Part shown: positions 7,724 to 14,910 of the stretch, one piece after another
Numbering within the stretch: the first letter of the stretch is position 1
Layout of the letters: each line of letters begins with the position of its first letter
Source of the DNA: an uncultured Lachnospiraceae bacterium
Lineage (GTDB): Bacteria > Bacillota > Clostridia > Lachnospirales > Lachnospiraceae
Length of the DNA: 36,710 nt
Direction of reading: 5' to 3'
Assembly (NCBI GenBank): GCA_947593655.1
Contig: CANQDS010000017.1
Coordinates: forward strand, 1-36,710
The notes under the pieces: model-generated
What the model was told of the DNA's origin: nothing
What the model saw: the letters and a program-made list of their open reading frames with translations, nothing else
The model's database searches: none
Translations under genes and position numbers: made by a program

Positions 7724-8997
7724 ATCCCGAAAATTATTTTCGTAACTGCCCCGTGCGGATCGCGGTTCGACAATTCCAGCCTTCCGCCGTGCTTGCGGCA
7801 GAGAAGCCTTCCGATCGTAAGTCCCATGCCGCAATGCCCGTTCTCATCCGCCGCCGGAAGCAGCATCCGGTTCTGGCCTTTTAAGACCGTTTCCGGATAG
7901 CCGTCCCCGTCGTCCGTAACCGTAACCGCAAAGCAGCCGTTTTCCAGTGCGGCGGAAATGACGATCGTTTCTTTGGCATATCGAAAAGAATTGCTGACGA
8001 TGTTCTCCAAAACGCGGTAGAGGACGGACGCATCGATCCGGACGGTTTCTTTCCGGATCCTGTTTTCCACGCGCAGTTTGATATTCCGCTCCGACGCGAT
8101 CAGGGAAAAATCCCCGGTAATATCGGAAATCAGCTGCTGCACCGAAACTTCCGTGCGTTCGATCTCGATATCATCCAATTGACCGATGGTTCGGACGGAT
8201 TCCGTGTACTGCTCCAGCCGCCCGGCCGCTTTTGCGATATTGTCCACCATTCCCGCGGTCTTTTCGGAAGAGAGATCCCCTTTCTGCAGATGGAGCATCA
8301 GATACTCCGCATAGCCTTCGATGATCGTGATCGGGTTCCTGAGATCGTGGGCGATCGACGCCTGGATCATTTTCCGCTCTTCCAGCATCTTCCACAACTC
8401 CCGATCATTTTCATAAAGCGCCTGCCGCATCTGCTCGAACGAGCGGCAGAGCTGCCCCAGCTCGTTTTCCGCTTCACAGGAAACGGTAAAATCCAGATCC
8501 TGCCGGCTGATATGACCGGCGGCGTCCTCCAGCGCAAGGATCGGCGGGGAGAGCTTCTTCTGGTAGAAACGCCGGGCGCACAGGAAAATTCCGGCTACGG
8601 CATAGAGAACGGGAAAAAGAGCCATGCAGACCGCGGACGCCTGATAGGCGATCTTCCGCCGCGGCCCCCGCCTTCCGATACCGTAATCAACACTCTTTAC
8701 GGACAGTGTCGTACCGCAGAAACTGCCGGAATCCAACCGTCCGTCTTCCCTTAAGATATTGGGAATGACTTCCTTTCCGTCGATCACGCACCGGAGGGCG
8801 ATTCCCTCCTTCCTTCCGTCCGGATACGCATAATCGATGCATACCATGACCGAGTGATCGGCGGGCACCAGCCATTGCTGGAAACGGAGACACCCCCAGA
8901 CCGTGACGGCGGAACAGGCTGCCACGACCAGAAGAGTCGCGGACACCGCTGCAAAAAATTCCATTTTCAATGTTTTTCTTCTTTTTATTCCTTCCAT
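7720..8997 (-). CDS. Sensor histidine kinase, 425 aa, operon A
   Basis: A membrane kinase with a first helix at about 12-34 (FFAAVSATLLVVAACSAVTV), a short external loop, a second helix (VCMALFPVLYAVAGIFLCAR), HAMP, then HisKA with SIAHDLRNPITIIEGY (phosphoacceptor His) and HATPase_c: N-box ENIVSNSFRYAK, G1 VTDDGDGYP, G2 GHCGMGLTIG. It autophosphorylates and passes phosphate to the regulator encoded upstream. The start at 8997 is preferred over 9015: GGGGAG lies 10 bases before it. The gene overlaps the regulator end by 13 bases. The stop codon lies in a GTCAA repeat box. Confidence 0.92.
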   Translation of the reverse strand: MEGIKRRKTLKMEFFAAVSATLLVVAACSAVTVWGCLRFQQWLVPADHSVMVCIDYAYPDGRKEGIALRCVIDGKEVIPNILREDGRLDSGSFCGTTLSVKSVDYGIGRRGPRRKIAYQASAVCMALFPVLYAVAGIFLCARRFYQKKLSPPILALEDAAGHISRQDLDFTVSCEAENELGQLCRSFEQMRQALYENDRELWKMLEERKMIQASIAHDLRNPITIIEGYAEYLMLHLQKGDLSSEKTAGMVDNIAKAAGRLEQYTESVRTIGQLDDIEIERTEVSVQQLISDITGDFSLIASERNIKLRVENRIRKETVRIDASVLYRVLENIVSNSFRYAKETIVISAALENGCFAVTVTDDGDGYPETVLKGQNRMLLPAADENGHCGMGLTIGRLLCRKHGGRLELSNRDPHGAVTKIIFGI

Positions 8998-9662
8998 CGG
9001 TATCCGACTCCCCATATCGTTTCAATATATTCCCGCCCCGCCGCCTCCCGCAGCTTGATACGGATCTTGCGGATATGCTCTTTTACGACGCTGCTGTCTC
9101 CGTCCGCATCCAACCCCCAGACGGCTTCATACAGACGCTCTTTATCAAAGATCTGCCCGCGGTAGCGGAGCAGCAGCTCGATCAGATCAAATTCCTTCCG
9201 GGAAAAGCGGATCTCCTTTTCGCCGCAGAACACCCGCCGCTTAGTAAGATTAACGATCAGTCCGTCCGCGGCCGTAAGCACGGAAGCCCGGTTCCGGTTC
9301 CGCTTATCCCGGCGCAGATGCGCGGCGATCCGCGCAGTCAGTTCCTTTAAGCTGAACGGTTTTGTGATATAATCATCACCGCCGAACTGCAGACCGTTGA
9401 TCTTATCCTGTTCGGTGATCCGCGCCGTTAAAAAAAGGATCGGACAGGACACATGGTTCCGGATATTTCTGCACAGCTCCAATCCGTCCACTCCGGGCAT
9501 ATTGATATCCAGCAGGATCAGGTCGGGCTCTTTCTGCAGCTGCCTTAGCGCCGAACGGCTGTCATTGGCGACAAGCGTATCGTAACCGCACTCCTGCAGA
9601 TGCCCGGATAATAATTCAGTCAGCATTTTTTCATCGTCAACGATCAAGATACGATCCGGCAT
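8985..9662 (-). CDS. OmpR-family response regulator, 225 aa, operon A
   Basis: The receiver domain (1-115) has the acidic pair in ILIVDDEKM, phosphoacceptor Asp in LILLDINMPGVDG, Thr in LFLTAR and Lys in YITKPF. The C-terminal winged helix (about 130-222) has RKEFDLIELLLRYRGQIFDK and the closing IETIWGVGYRW. The ribosome site GGGGAGGAG precedes the ATG at 9662. It is the first gene of operon A, and the GTCAA repeat at 9704-9719 upstream suggests autoregulation. Confidence 0.95.
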   Translation of the reverse strand: MPDRILIVDDEKMLTELLSGHLQECGYDTLVANDSRSALRQLQKEPDLILLDINMPGVDGLELCRNIRNHVSCPILFLTARITEQDKINGLQFGGDDYITKPFSLKELTARIAAHLRRDKRNRNRASVLTAADGLIVNLTKRRVFCGEKEIRFSRKEFDLIELLLRYRGQIFDKERLYEAVWGLDADGDSSVVKEHIRKIRIKLREAAGREYIETIWGVGYRWKE

Positions 9663-9703
9663 GAAAACTCCTCCCCTTCCTGTTGATATTCTGGCAGGAA
9701 AAA

Positions 9704-9719
9704 GTCAAAATATTGTCAA
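9704..9719. promoter_or_regulatory. Direct repeat GTCAA-N6-GTCAA before the response-regulator gene
   Basis: GTCAA at 9704-9708 and 9715-9719, 11 bp apart, read TTGAC twice on the minus strand. Nine bases beyond the second is CAGAAT, a weak -10 in the same relative place as TATGAT at the lipoprotein copy. It is probably the operon A promoter activated by its own regulator. Confidence 0.6.
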
Positions 9720-9740
9720 ATTTCCGCATTTTCCTGCGCA

Positions 9741-9776
9741 AAAGCCCCCTATGCCATTCTCCGGCATAAGGGGCTT
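9741..9776. terminator. Strong hairpin terminator after the DUF6033-like gene
   Basis: AAAGCCCC and TATGCC in the left arm pair with GGCATA and GGGGCTTT in the right arm, with one bulged C and a 7-base loop. On the minus strand the stem is followed by TTTT, fitting termination of the gene ending at 9796; A/T flanks on both sides would allow bidirectional use. It isolates operon A from upstream transcription. Confidence 0.85.
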
Positions 9777-9795
9777 TCTCTTCCCGTTGTGTTTA

Positions 9796-10494
9796 TTAAA
9801 TACTGTAATCGAAGCGGCTTCCCGCAGTCGGAACCTGTCCGGCTTTCACCTGATCCCAATTAACGTTCCGGATCTTCTCGAGCAGTTCCTCCACGGAATC
9901 CGCCGTAACTCTGGTGTGCTTCCTTTCGTCAAATTCTTTGGCTTCCTTCGCCTTCTCTTCCCTGGCTTTCTCTTCTTTTACTTTCTCTTCCTTATGTGTT
10001 TCCCGGTTCTTCTCAATGCGCTCCCTCTGCTTCTCGCTCACCTTATCCAGTTCCGCAAAATAAGAGGTTGTGCCGTCGTCCTTGATCGCAACGCCGATAT
10101 GGGAAACCTCATCCTTCTGATCTCCCAGCTTCCCTGCCATATCAGCCAGCTGGCTCATCGACTCGTCCAGGCGGTCCAGATACTGTGTCTTGACATCCTG
10201 ATCCTCCGCCATCTTCTCTAATGTCTCCGGCTCCAGCAGAACGCTGTATTCCTTGGTTCCGCGGGAAAGATAGGAGGCCGCTTCCTCGTCCGTTTCATAA
10301 TCGGCTACCATAAAATCCGCGTTGCCGTATTTCTCTTTCAGTTCCTCCAGCAGTTCCTTCGCTCCGCTGCTCAGCTGCGCCGTGCCTGTATTCTCCGTCT
10401 GCTTCGCTTCTGTCGTCTTCGCAGCCTCTCTTTTCGCCGCCGGCGCTTCATAATAATTGTTCCGATACGTGTTGAACCCTTCTACTCTGTTCAT
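9796..10494 (-). CDS. DUF6033-like protein of unknown function, 232 aa
   Basis: The start at 10494 (MNRVEGFNTYRNNYYEAPAA) has AAGGAGGG upstream; the frame extends 18 codons further without a better site. A low-complexity N-terminus (to about 40) leads to a conserved-looking core: KEKYGNADFMVADYETDEEA, SRGTKEYSVLLEPETLEKMA, and HIGVAIKDDGTTSYFAELDK. A charged Glu/Lys coiled coil then runs about 175-200, followed by a helical tail. No signal peptide or membrane helix is seen. I recall this core as DUF6033, common in Lachnospiraceae, but that is memory, not a search. Monocistronic, with a strong terminator after it. Confidence 0.7.
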   Translation of the reverse strand: MNRVEGFNTYRNNYYEAPAAKREAAKTTEAKQTENTGTAQLSSGAKELLEELKEKYGNADFMVADYETDEEAASYLSRGTKEYSVLLEPETLEKMAEDQDVKTQYLDRLDESMSQLADMAGKLGDQKDEVSHIGVAIKDDGTTSYFAELDKVSEKQRERIEKNRETHKEEKVKEEKAREEKAKEAKEFDERKHTRVTADSVEELLEKIRNVNWDQVKAGQVPTAGSRFDYSI

Positions 10495-10540
10495 AATCCT
10501 GCCCTCCTTAGCAATCATGTAAATCCATTTTATTCTATAT

Positions 10541-10569
10541 CGGTTCATTTTTCCAAAAAATGAATACCG
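10541..10569 (-). terminator. Hairpin between GGDEF and DUF6033-like genes
   Basis: TCATTTTT (10545-10552) pairs with 10556-10563 and CGGT (10541-10544) with 10566-10569 around a small internal loop, 10 bases past the GGDEF stop. The U-tract on the minus strand is poor, so it is a weak terminator or a processing site. Confidence 0.4.
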
Positions 10570-10578
10570 ATCGGGAAA

Positions 10579-11478
10579 CTAACGCAGATATTTCTGATGC
10601 TGCCGGTAAAAATTCTGTTTATCCAGATACATGGCCGTTTCCGCAGCTTTCAGAAGATCGTTCATATGGAGCGGACGCAGCTCCCAGGCATAGCCGATGG
10701 CCGCCATAGGAATATCCTGCTGCTGGAGGCGCTCCGCAAACGTTTCCACCCGCTGCCTGACCTCCGGCTCGCTCATATCCTCGAACAGCACGATAAATTC
10801 ATCGCCGCTGATCCGGCAGCAGCCCTTCGTCCCGAACGAGTCCACCAGCATCTGCGCAAACGAAACGATCAGGCGGTCGCCGCCTTCGTGCCCGTAGCGG
10901 TCGTTGGTGTATTTCAGGCCGTTGATATCCGCCGCCATAATGCCGTAACCGCTGGTCCGATTCCGCCTTTCCTGATAGCTGGTACAGAAATCCGAATAAT
11001 AAAACCGGTTCCAGCAGCCGGTCAGCCGATCCCTGCTGCTGTAATATTCCAGTTCCTTCTGATGCTGCTGCTCTTCCACATACGCATCATGGATATCCCG
11101 GATATACAGCATCACGATCTGGGCGTCGTCCGTATATTCCACGCTGGGACGCAGTTCCATCGACACCCAGCGGAATCCTTCTTCGGTCAGCAGCCGGTAT
11201 CTGCAGCTGATGCACTCGGAACTGTTCTGGAAATGTTCCTTCAAAAGCCCCATCTCCATAAACGCAAGATACTCTTCCAGATCCTCCTCGTGGATCATGC
11301 CGGCTTTCGCCATCCCGCGCACCCACTGGGACATCCTCTGAAAGTATCCGAATTCCCCGTTTTCTCCGATCTCCTCATACGTATCGTCCGTCAGATTGAT
11401 CTTTAAGATCGTCTGGTAGATGGTAAACAGCATCCGGAGCGAATCTTCTAATAAAGCTTCATTATTCATACAATTCAT
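10579..11478 (-). CDS. Diguanylate cyclase with PAS-like sensor (SGDEF variant), 299 aa
   Basis: Residues 10-135 form a PAS-like region: a helical start, YRLLTEEGFRWVSMELRPS and an IVMLYIRDIHD end strand, joined to the catalytic domain by a coiled coil (EEQQHQKELEYY). The GGDEF domain (about 145-297) has the start motif SRDRLTGCWNR, the metal/GTP region DINGLKYTNDRYGHEGGD and an active site reading CRISGDEFIVLFED. SGDEF instead of GGDEF is a known variant and may still be active. It would make c-di-GMP from two GTP. No membrane helix. The start at 11478 has GGGAAG 6 bases upstream; ATGs at 11484 and 11469 are alternatives. A hydrolase of the same signal (HD-GYP) lies 1.5 kb to the right. Confidence 0.87.
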   Translation of the reverse strand: MNCMNNEALLEDSLRMLFTIYQTILKINLTDDTYEEIGENGEFGYFQRMSQWVRGMAKAGMIHEEDLEEYLAFMEMGLLKEHFQNSSECISCRYRLLTEEGFRWVSMELRPSVEYTDDAQIVMLYIRDIHDAYVEEQQHQKELEYYSSRDRLTGCWNRFYYSDFCTSYQERRNRTSGYGIMAADINGLKYTNDRYGHEGGDRLIVSFAQMLVDSFGTKGCCRISGDEFIVLFEDMSEPEVRQRVETFAERLQQQDIPMAAIGYAWELRPLHMNDLLKAAETAMYLDKQNFYRQHQKYLR

Positions 11479-11623
11479 ACGCATCTTCCCTGCCTGCCAT
11501 GGATCCGCTGTTTCTGCCGCACGGCAGAAGGCATCCCGCAGATTTTTCCCTGTTTCGACTTCTTTCTACGCTATTATAATATAGTTACAGCAGAAAGAAC
11601 AGACAAAAATGAAAAATTTATGC

Positions 11624-11653
11624 TTGACTTTTTGAATTTGTGAATGCTAAAAT
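11624..11653 (+). promoter_or_regulatory. Probable promoter of the DUF2798 gene
   Basis: TTGACT at 11624-11629 and TAAAAT at 11648-11653 are 18 bp apart. The leader to the start at 11787 would be about 130 bases; I recognise no riboswitch in it. Confidence 0.6.
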
Positions 11654-11786
11654 GCACAAGGTAATTAAATAAAACGAAATGCATAACGACACATGTAGTA
11701 CCTGGGTACGTAAATCTGATCACGGAACATTTTACAGAAAGCCAGTTGCTGCCTGTGTTTTTTTATGCGGAAAAGGAGTGTATCTT

Positions 11787-12365
11787 ATGCCAAAAAATCA
11801 ATTTCAAAGAATGGTGTTTGCCTTTCTGACCGTAGTCATCACGGTGCACGCGTATGTCTTTTACAGCCTTTACGTGGTCAACGGGCAGACGCTGATGACC
11901 GTAAACCAGACGCAGGGCGTCCTCGACGCCATCCGCAAACAGGGAGGCGTCTACATGCTCGGACAGTATGTCCCGATCTGGGCGGTGATCCTGACCGAAT
12001 TCTGTCTTGCCTACCTGTTTGAGAATCTCATCGGAAGCCCGCTATCGCTGAAGCTGGCATGCCGTGTTTTCGATCCGGCCAAAAGCCATCCGATGCATTT
12101 TGAAACAGCTGTGATCTGCGCCACCGTCGGGATCATGTGCCCGCTTATGAGCTTCTGCGCAGCGTTTTTGTACTATCCGTATTATGCGGGATTCAATCTT
12201 TTCACGCTGCTGGCTGATTTTTTAAAGCTGGTATGCTTAAATTTCCCGTTTGCATTCTTTTCCCAGCTGTTTTTCATCCAGCCGTTTGTACGGACAGTTT
12301 TCAAGGCTGTTTTTGCGCGGGAGCCGAAGGCTTATCCTGCTGAAGCTGAACCGCAGCATCCTTGA
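11787..12365 (+). CDS. DUF2798-type four-helix membrane protein, 192 aa
   Basis: The start at 11787 has AAAAGGAG upstream; the longer open frame is discarded because the helix-forming part begins here. It carries four membrane segments in two repeats: FAFLTVVITVHAYVFYSLYV and IWAVILTEFCLAYLFENLIG, then AVICATVGIMCPLMSFCAAF and FPFAFFSQLFFIQPFVRTVF. Each repeat follows the DUF2798 pattern in which a second helix ends in Pro/Phe and the protein ends RTVF. Function is unknown. Its last 65 bases overlap the convergent CarD-like gene, so the two transcripts are complementary at their ends. Confidence 0.78.
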   Translation: MPKNQFQRMVFAFLTVVITVHAYVFYSLYVVNGQTLMTVNQTQGVLDAIRKQGGVYMLGQYVPIWAVILTEFCLAYLFENLIGSPLSLKLACRVFDPAKSHPMHFETAVICATVGIMCPLMSFCAAFLYYPYYAGFNLFTLLADFLKLVCLNFPFAFFSQLFFIQPFVRTVFKAVFAREPKAYPAEAEPQHP

Positions 12366-12843
12366 TCAGCTGGCAGATCTCGTCTTTCTTCCGGCCGGTG
12401 GCAAACGCCAGCTCCGAATAAAGCGCATCTTCTGCCATACGGAAATACCGCTCATCTACAGCGGTATTTTTTTTGCCCTGCTCCACCCGCTTTTTCCTCC
12501 GGTGGTACATGTTTTTAATGATGCCCACCAGTTCTTCCGGCTTTCCGCTCCGGATCGCGGCTTTGTATTCCTGCTCCCGCAGTTTCTCGTTCGCGATCCA
12601 TTTGGTCTGGATCGCCGGGATTTTGCGGATAAAGTCCCATGCGGCCGCCTCATCCATCATGCAGCGCATACTTTCCTCCCGGCCTTCCACCGGCACATAG
12701 ACCTTTGCCCCCTGATCCTCCACCGGGATCAAAAGATAATATTCCTTCTGTTTATCAACGCCGGACATATCCAGATGCACGATATCCGCGATCCGGCATA
12801 CTCCCTTATTGATCTTTACCACATAATCTCCGATTTCAAACAC
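12301..12843 (-). CDS. CarD/CdnL-family transcriptional regulator, 180 aa
   Basis: The CarD/TRCF RNA-polymerase-interaction domain covers about residues 1-60: VFEIGDYVVKINKGVCRIAD, then KEYYLLIPVEDQGAKVYVPV. A helical C-terminal domain follows (IPAIQTKWIANEKLREQEYK to about 165). CarD proteins bind the RNA polymerase beta subunit and stabilise open promoter complexes. The start is a GTG at 12843, with GGGAGAGAGGG just upstream; the ATG at 12885 would put this ribosome site inside the gene. The C-terminal tail is Gln/Pro/Lys-rich. It converges on the DUF2798 gene with a 65-base overlap. Confidence 0.87.
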   Translation of the reverse strand: MFEIGDYVVKINKGVCRIADIVHLDMSGVDKQKEYYLLIPVEDQGAKVYVPVEGREESMRCMMDEAAAWDFIRKIPAIQTKWIANEKLREQEYKAAIRSGKPEELVGIIKNMYHRRKKRVEQGKKNTAVDERYFRMAEDALYSELAFATGRKKDEICQLIKDAAVQLQQDKPSAPAQKQP

Positions 12844-12945
12844 TACCCTCTCTCCCTTCCTTCCGTCATGCAGGAAATCACGCAAAATTCTATTGTTATT
12901 ACTATTTTAACAGATTTTTGGCCCAAACGGAGCAAAAAATTTCTC

Positions 12946-12973
12946 TTGAAAAGATATAAAAATGTTTTATAAT
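12946..12973 (+). promoter_or_regulatory. Probable sigma-A promoter of the HD-GYP operon
   Basis: TTGAAA at 12946-12951 and TATAAT at 12968-12973 are 16 bp apart, 35 bases before the TTG start of the HD-GYP gene, within an AT-rich divergent region shared with the CarD-like gene. Confidence 0.7.
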
Positions 12974-13007
12974 AGTAAAATAGTACGAAAAAATGTGAGG
13001 AATCGTT

Positions 13008-14105
13008 TTGATTAAGAGAAAATACATGCGGACCCGACAACTGAAACCCGGCATGAAGGTTGACCAGACGATCGTTGACCGTATGGGGCGCAATCTGGTT
13101 TCGCGCGGTGCCGTTCTGGATGAATACATCATCAGTTCCATGTTAAAGCTTGGGATCATGAGCGTCTATATACAGGATGGGGAATATGAACCGGAAGATC
13201 CGGAGAAACTCATGTCGCCTGCCGCGAAGAAACAGATCGAGAAGCTCCGCACGGAGGACCGTTCCAAAGTCACGCTTTCCAACAGCGTGCGCAAACGCGT
13301 GGCGGAAGGGATCCAGTATATTTACAGCAACGCGGACGACGAGCATCTTGCGGATACCACGGACAGCATCGCAAGCGAACTGATGAACGCCATTGAGAGC
13401 AACGATGCGATCGCGATCGATATCAGCGAGCTGAAGACGAGCGACGAATACACGTTTAAGCACAGCGTCGATGTCGCCACGATTTCCATGATCCTGGCCA
13501 AGCAGCAGGGGCTTAGCGCCAGACAAATTCATGAGATCGGCATCTGCGGCCTTCTGCACGATGTCGGCAAGACCAAAGTTCCGGTGGAAGTGCTGAATAA
13601 GCCGGGGCGTCTTGACGACAACGAGTTTGCCATCATGCGGCAGCATTCCGTTTTCGGCTACCAGATCGTAAAGGACCGGCCGGAATTCGGGGCGGAGATC
13701 CCGCTTGCCGTCCTGCAGCATCATGAGAAGATCAACGGAGCCGGTTATCCGATGGGCGTTACCGCGGAGAAGATCACGCCATACGCCAAGATCCTGTCCG
13801 TAGCGGATATCTACGATGCGCTTGTGACGGAACGCCCTTATAAATCCGCTTTTTCCCAGAGGGACGCGGTTGAGATGATCATGTCGATGACCAACGAGCT
13901 GGATATGGCCGCAATGAAGAGCTTCTTAGAAAGCATGATCCTTTATCCGGTGGATTCCATTGTGGAATTAAGCAACGGGGAGAAGGCGCGCGTCGTCAAG
14001 AACAGCCCGCACTACATCCTGCGTCCGACCGTCGTAGGGCTGGAAAGCGGGAAAGTTTACAATCTCGGCGAAGATCTTGCATGTGCATGCATTATCATCA
14101 AATAA
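13008..14105 (+). CDS. HD-GYP domain protein, probable c-di-GMP phosphodiesterase, 365 aa
   Basis: An N-terminal domain (1-135) has the start pattern RTRQLKPGMKVDQTIVDRMG, common ahead of HD-GYP domains. The catalytic domain (about 140-330) carries HDVGKTKVP (184-192), QHSVFGYQIV, LQHHEKINGAGYP (GYP at 246-248) and SVADIYDALVTERPYK. Key metal-binding His/Asp and the GYP motif are intact. It should hydrolyse c-di-GMP to pGpG or GMP. The start is a TTG at 13008, chosen because GTGAGG lies 7 bases upstream; an ATG at 13026 has a weak site. The SDR gene follows after 34 bases. It is functionally opposed to the nearby SGDEF cyclase. Confidence 0.9.
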   Translation: MIKRKYMRTRQLKPGMKVDQTIVDRMGRNLVSRGAVLDEYIISSMLKLGIMSVYIQDGEYEPEDPEKLMSPAAKKQIEKLRTEDRSKVTLSNSVRKRVAEGIQYIYSNADDEHLADTTDSIASELMNAIESNDAIAIDISELKTSDEYTFKHSVDVATISMILAKQQGLSARQIHEIGICGLLHDVGKTKVPVEVLNKPGRLDDNEFAIMRQHSVFGYQIVKDRPEFGAEIPLAVLQHHEKINGAGYPMGVTAEKITPYAKILSVADIYDALVTERPYKSAFSQRDAVEMIMSMTNELDMAAMKSFLESMILYPVDSIVELSNGEKARVVKNSPHYILRPTVVGLESGKVYNLGEDLACACIIIK

Positions 14106-14139
14106 TATCATCAAATCATTTTTTAAGGAGGTACTTACT

Positions 14140-14898
14140 ATGGATCGATTAAAAGGCAAAACAGCAGTCATTACCGGAGGCAATTCCGGAGTCGGAGCCG
14201 CAACCGCTAAATTGTTTGCCGCGGAGGGCGCTGATGTGATCATTACGGCCCGCCGGGAAGCTGCACTGGCGCAGGTTGCAAAAGAGATCGAAGAGGCGGG
14301 AGGCAGCGTGCTTGCCGTTTCCACGGATATTTCCAAACCGGAGGATCCGGAACGGCTGATGCAGACCGTCATGGACAAATATGGAAAGATCGATATTCTG
14401 GTCAACAATGCCGGAATCCTCGAAGAAGGTTTAAAACCGATCGACCGTTATTCGGACGAAGATCTGGACCGCATTATCGAAACCAACCAGAAAGGCACCA
14501 TGCGCTGTATGCGCGCGGCCAGCAAACGGATGGCTTCCGGCGCGAGCATCGTCAATGTCGCTTCCGTTGCCGGTTATGAGGGATGCGGCGGCGCCGCTTA
14601 TGTTTCCTCGAAGGCGGCGATCATCGGCGTGACCAAGCATACCGCACTCCGTTTCCAGGCGCAGGGAATCCGCTGCAACGCGGTCTGCCCGGGAACGATC
14701 GTAACCCCGATGACCTCGTCCATGAAAGCGGATGCTTTAGATCCGGATATGTTCGGTGCAATGTCCACCCATTCCAATCTCCGCACCCAGCCGTGCATGG
14801 CGGAGGATGTCGCGAACATTCTTCTGTTCCTCGCAAGCGATGAGTCACGCGCGATCACGGGACAGATCATGGTCACCGATTTCGGCGCCAGCTTATAA
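14140..14898 (+). CDS. Short-chain dehydrogenase/reductase (SDR), 252 aa
   Basis: A classical SDR: cofactor motif TGGNSGVG (12-19), NNAG (about 87-90), the catalytic Ser in VNVASVAGYEG, and the YVSSK pair. RR at the end of the second strand (ITARREA) suggests NADP(H) preference. PG near the C-terminal half and the closing GQIMVTDFGAS are typical. Substrate unknown; FabG-like or polyol/steroid types are all possible. AAGGAGG lies 9 bases before the ATG. It probably shares a transcript with the HD-GYP gene upstream and the kinase downstream (12 bases). Confidence 0.92.
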   Translation: MDRLKGKTAVITGGNSGVGAATAKLFAAEGADVIITARREAALAQVAKEIEEAGGSVLAVSTDISKPEDPERLMQTVMDKYGKIDILVNNAGILEEGLKPIDRYSDEDLDRIIETNQKGTMRCMRAASKRMASGASIVNVASVAGYEGCGGAAYVSSKAAIIGVTKHTALRFQAQGIRCNAVCPGTIVTPMTSSMKADALDPDMFGAMSTHSNLRTQPCMAEDVANILLFLASDESRAITGQIMVTDFGASL

Positions 14899-14910
14899 AA
14901 TTCAGAAAAT

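Noticed and set aside
11485-11678. c-di-GMP riboswitch in the leader between GGDEF and DUF2798 genes
   Set aside because: A small TTCTGCC hairpin at 11512-11529 is present, but the conserved GEMM bases and tetraloop-receptor pattern are not seen.
12250-12972. 240-codon plus-strand frame across CarD-like and divergent region
   Set aside because: It runs antisense through the CarD-like gene and its promoter region with no ribosome site; the CarD domain on the other strand is convincing.
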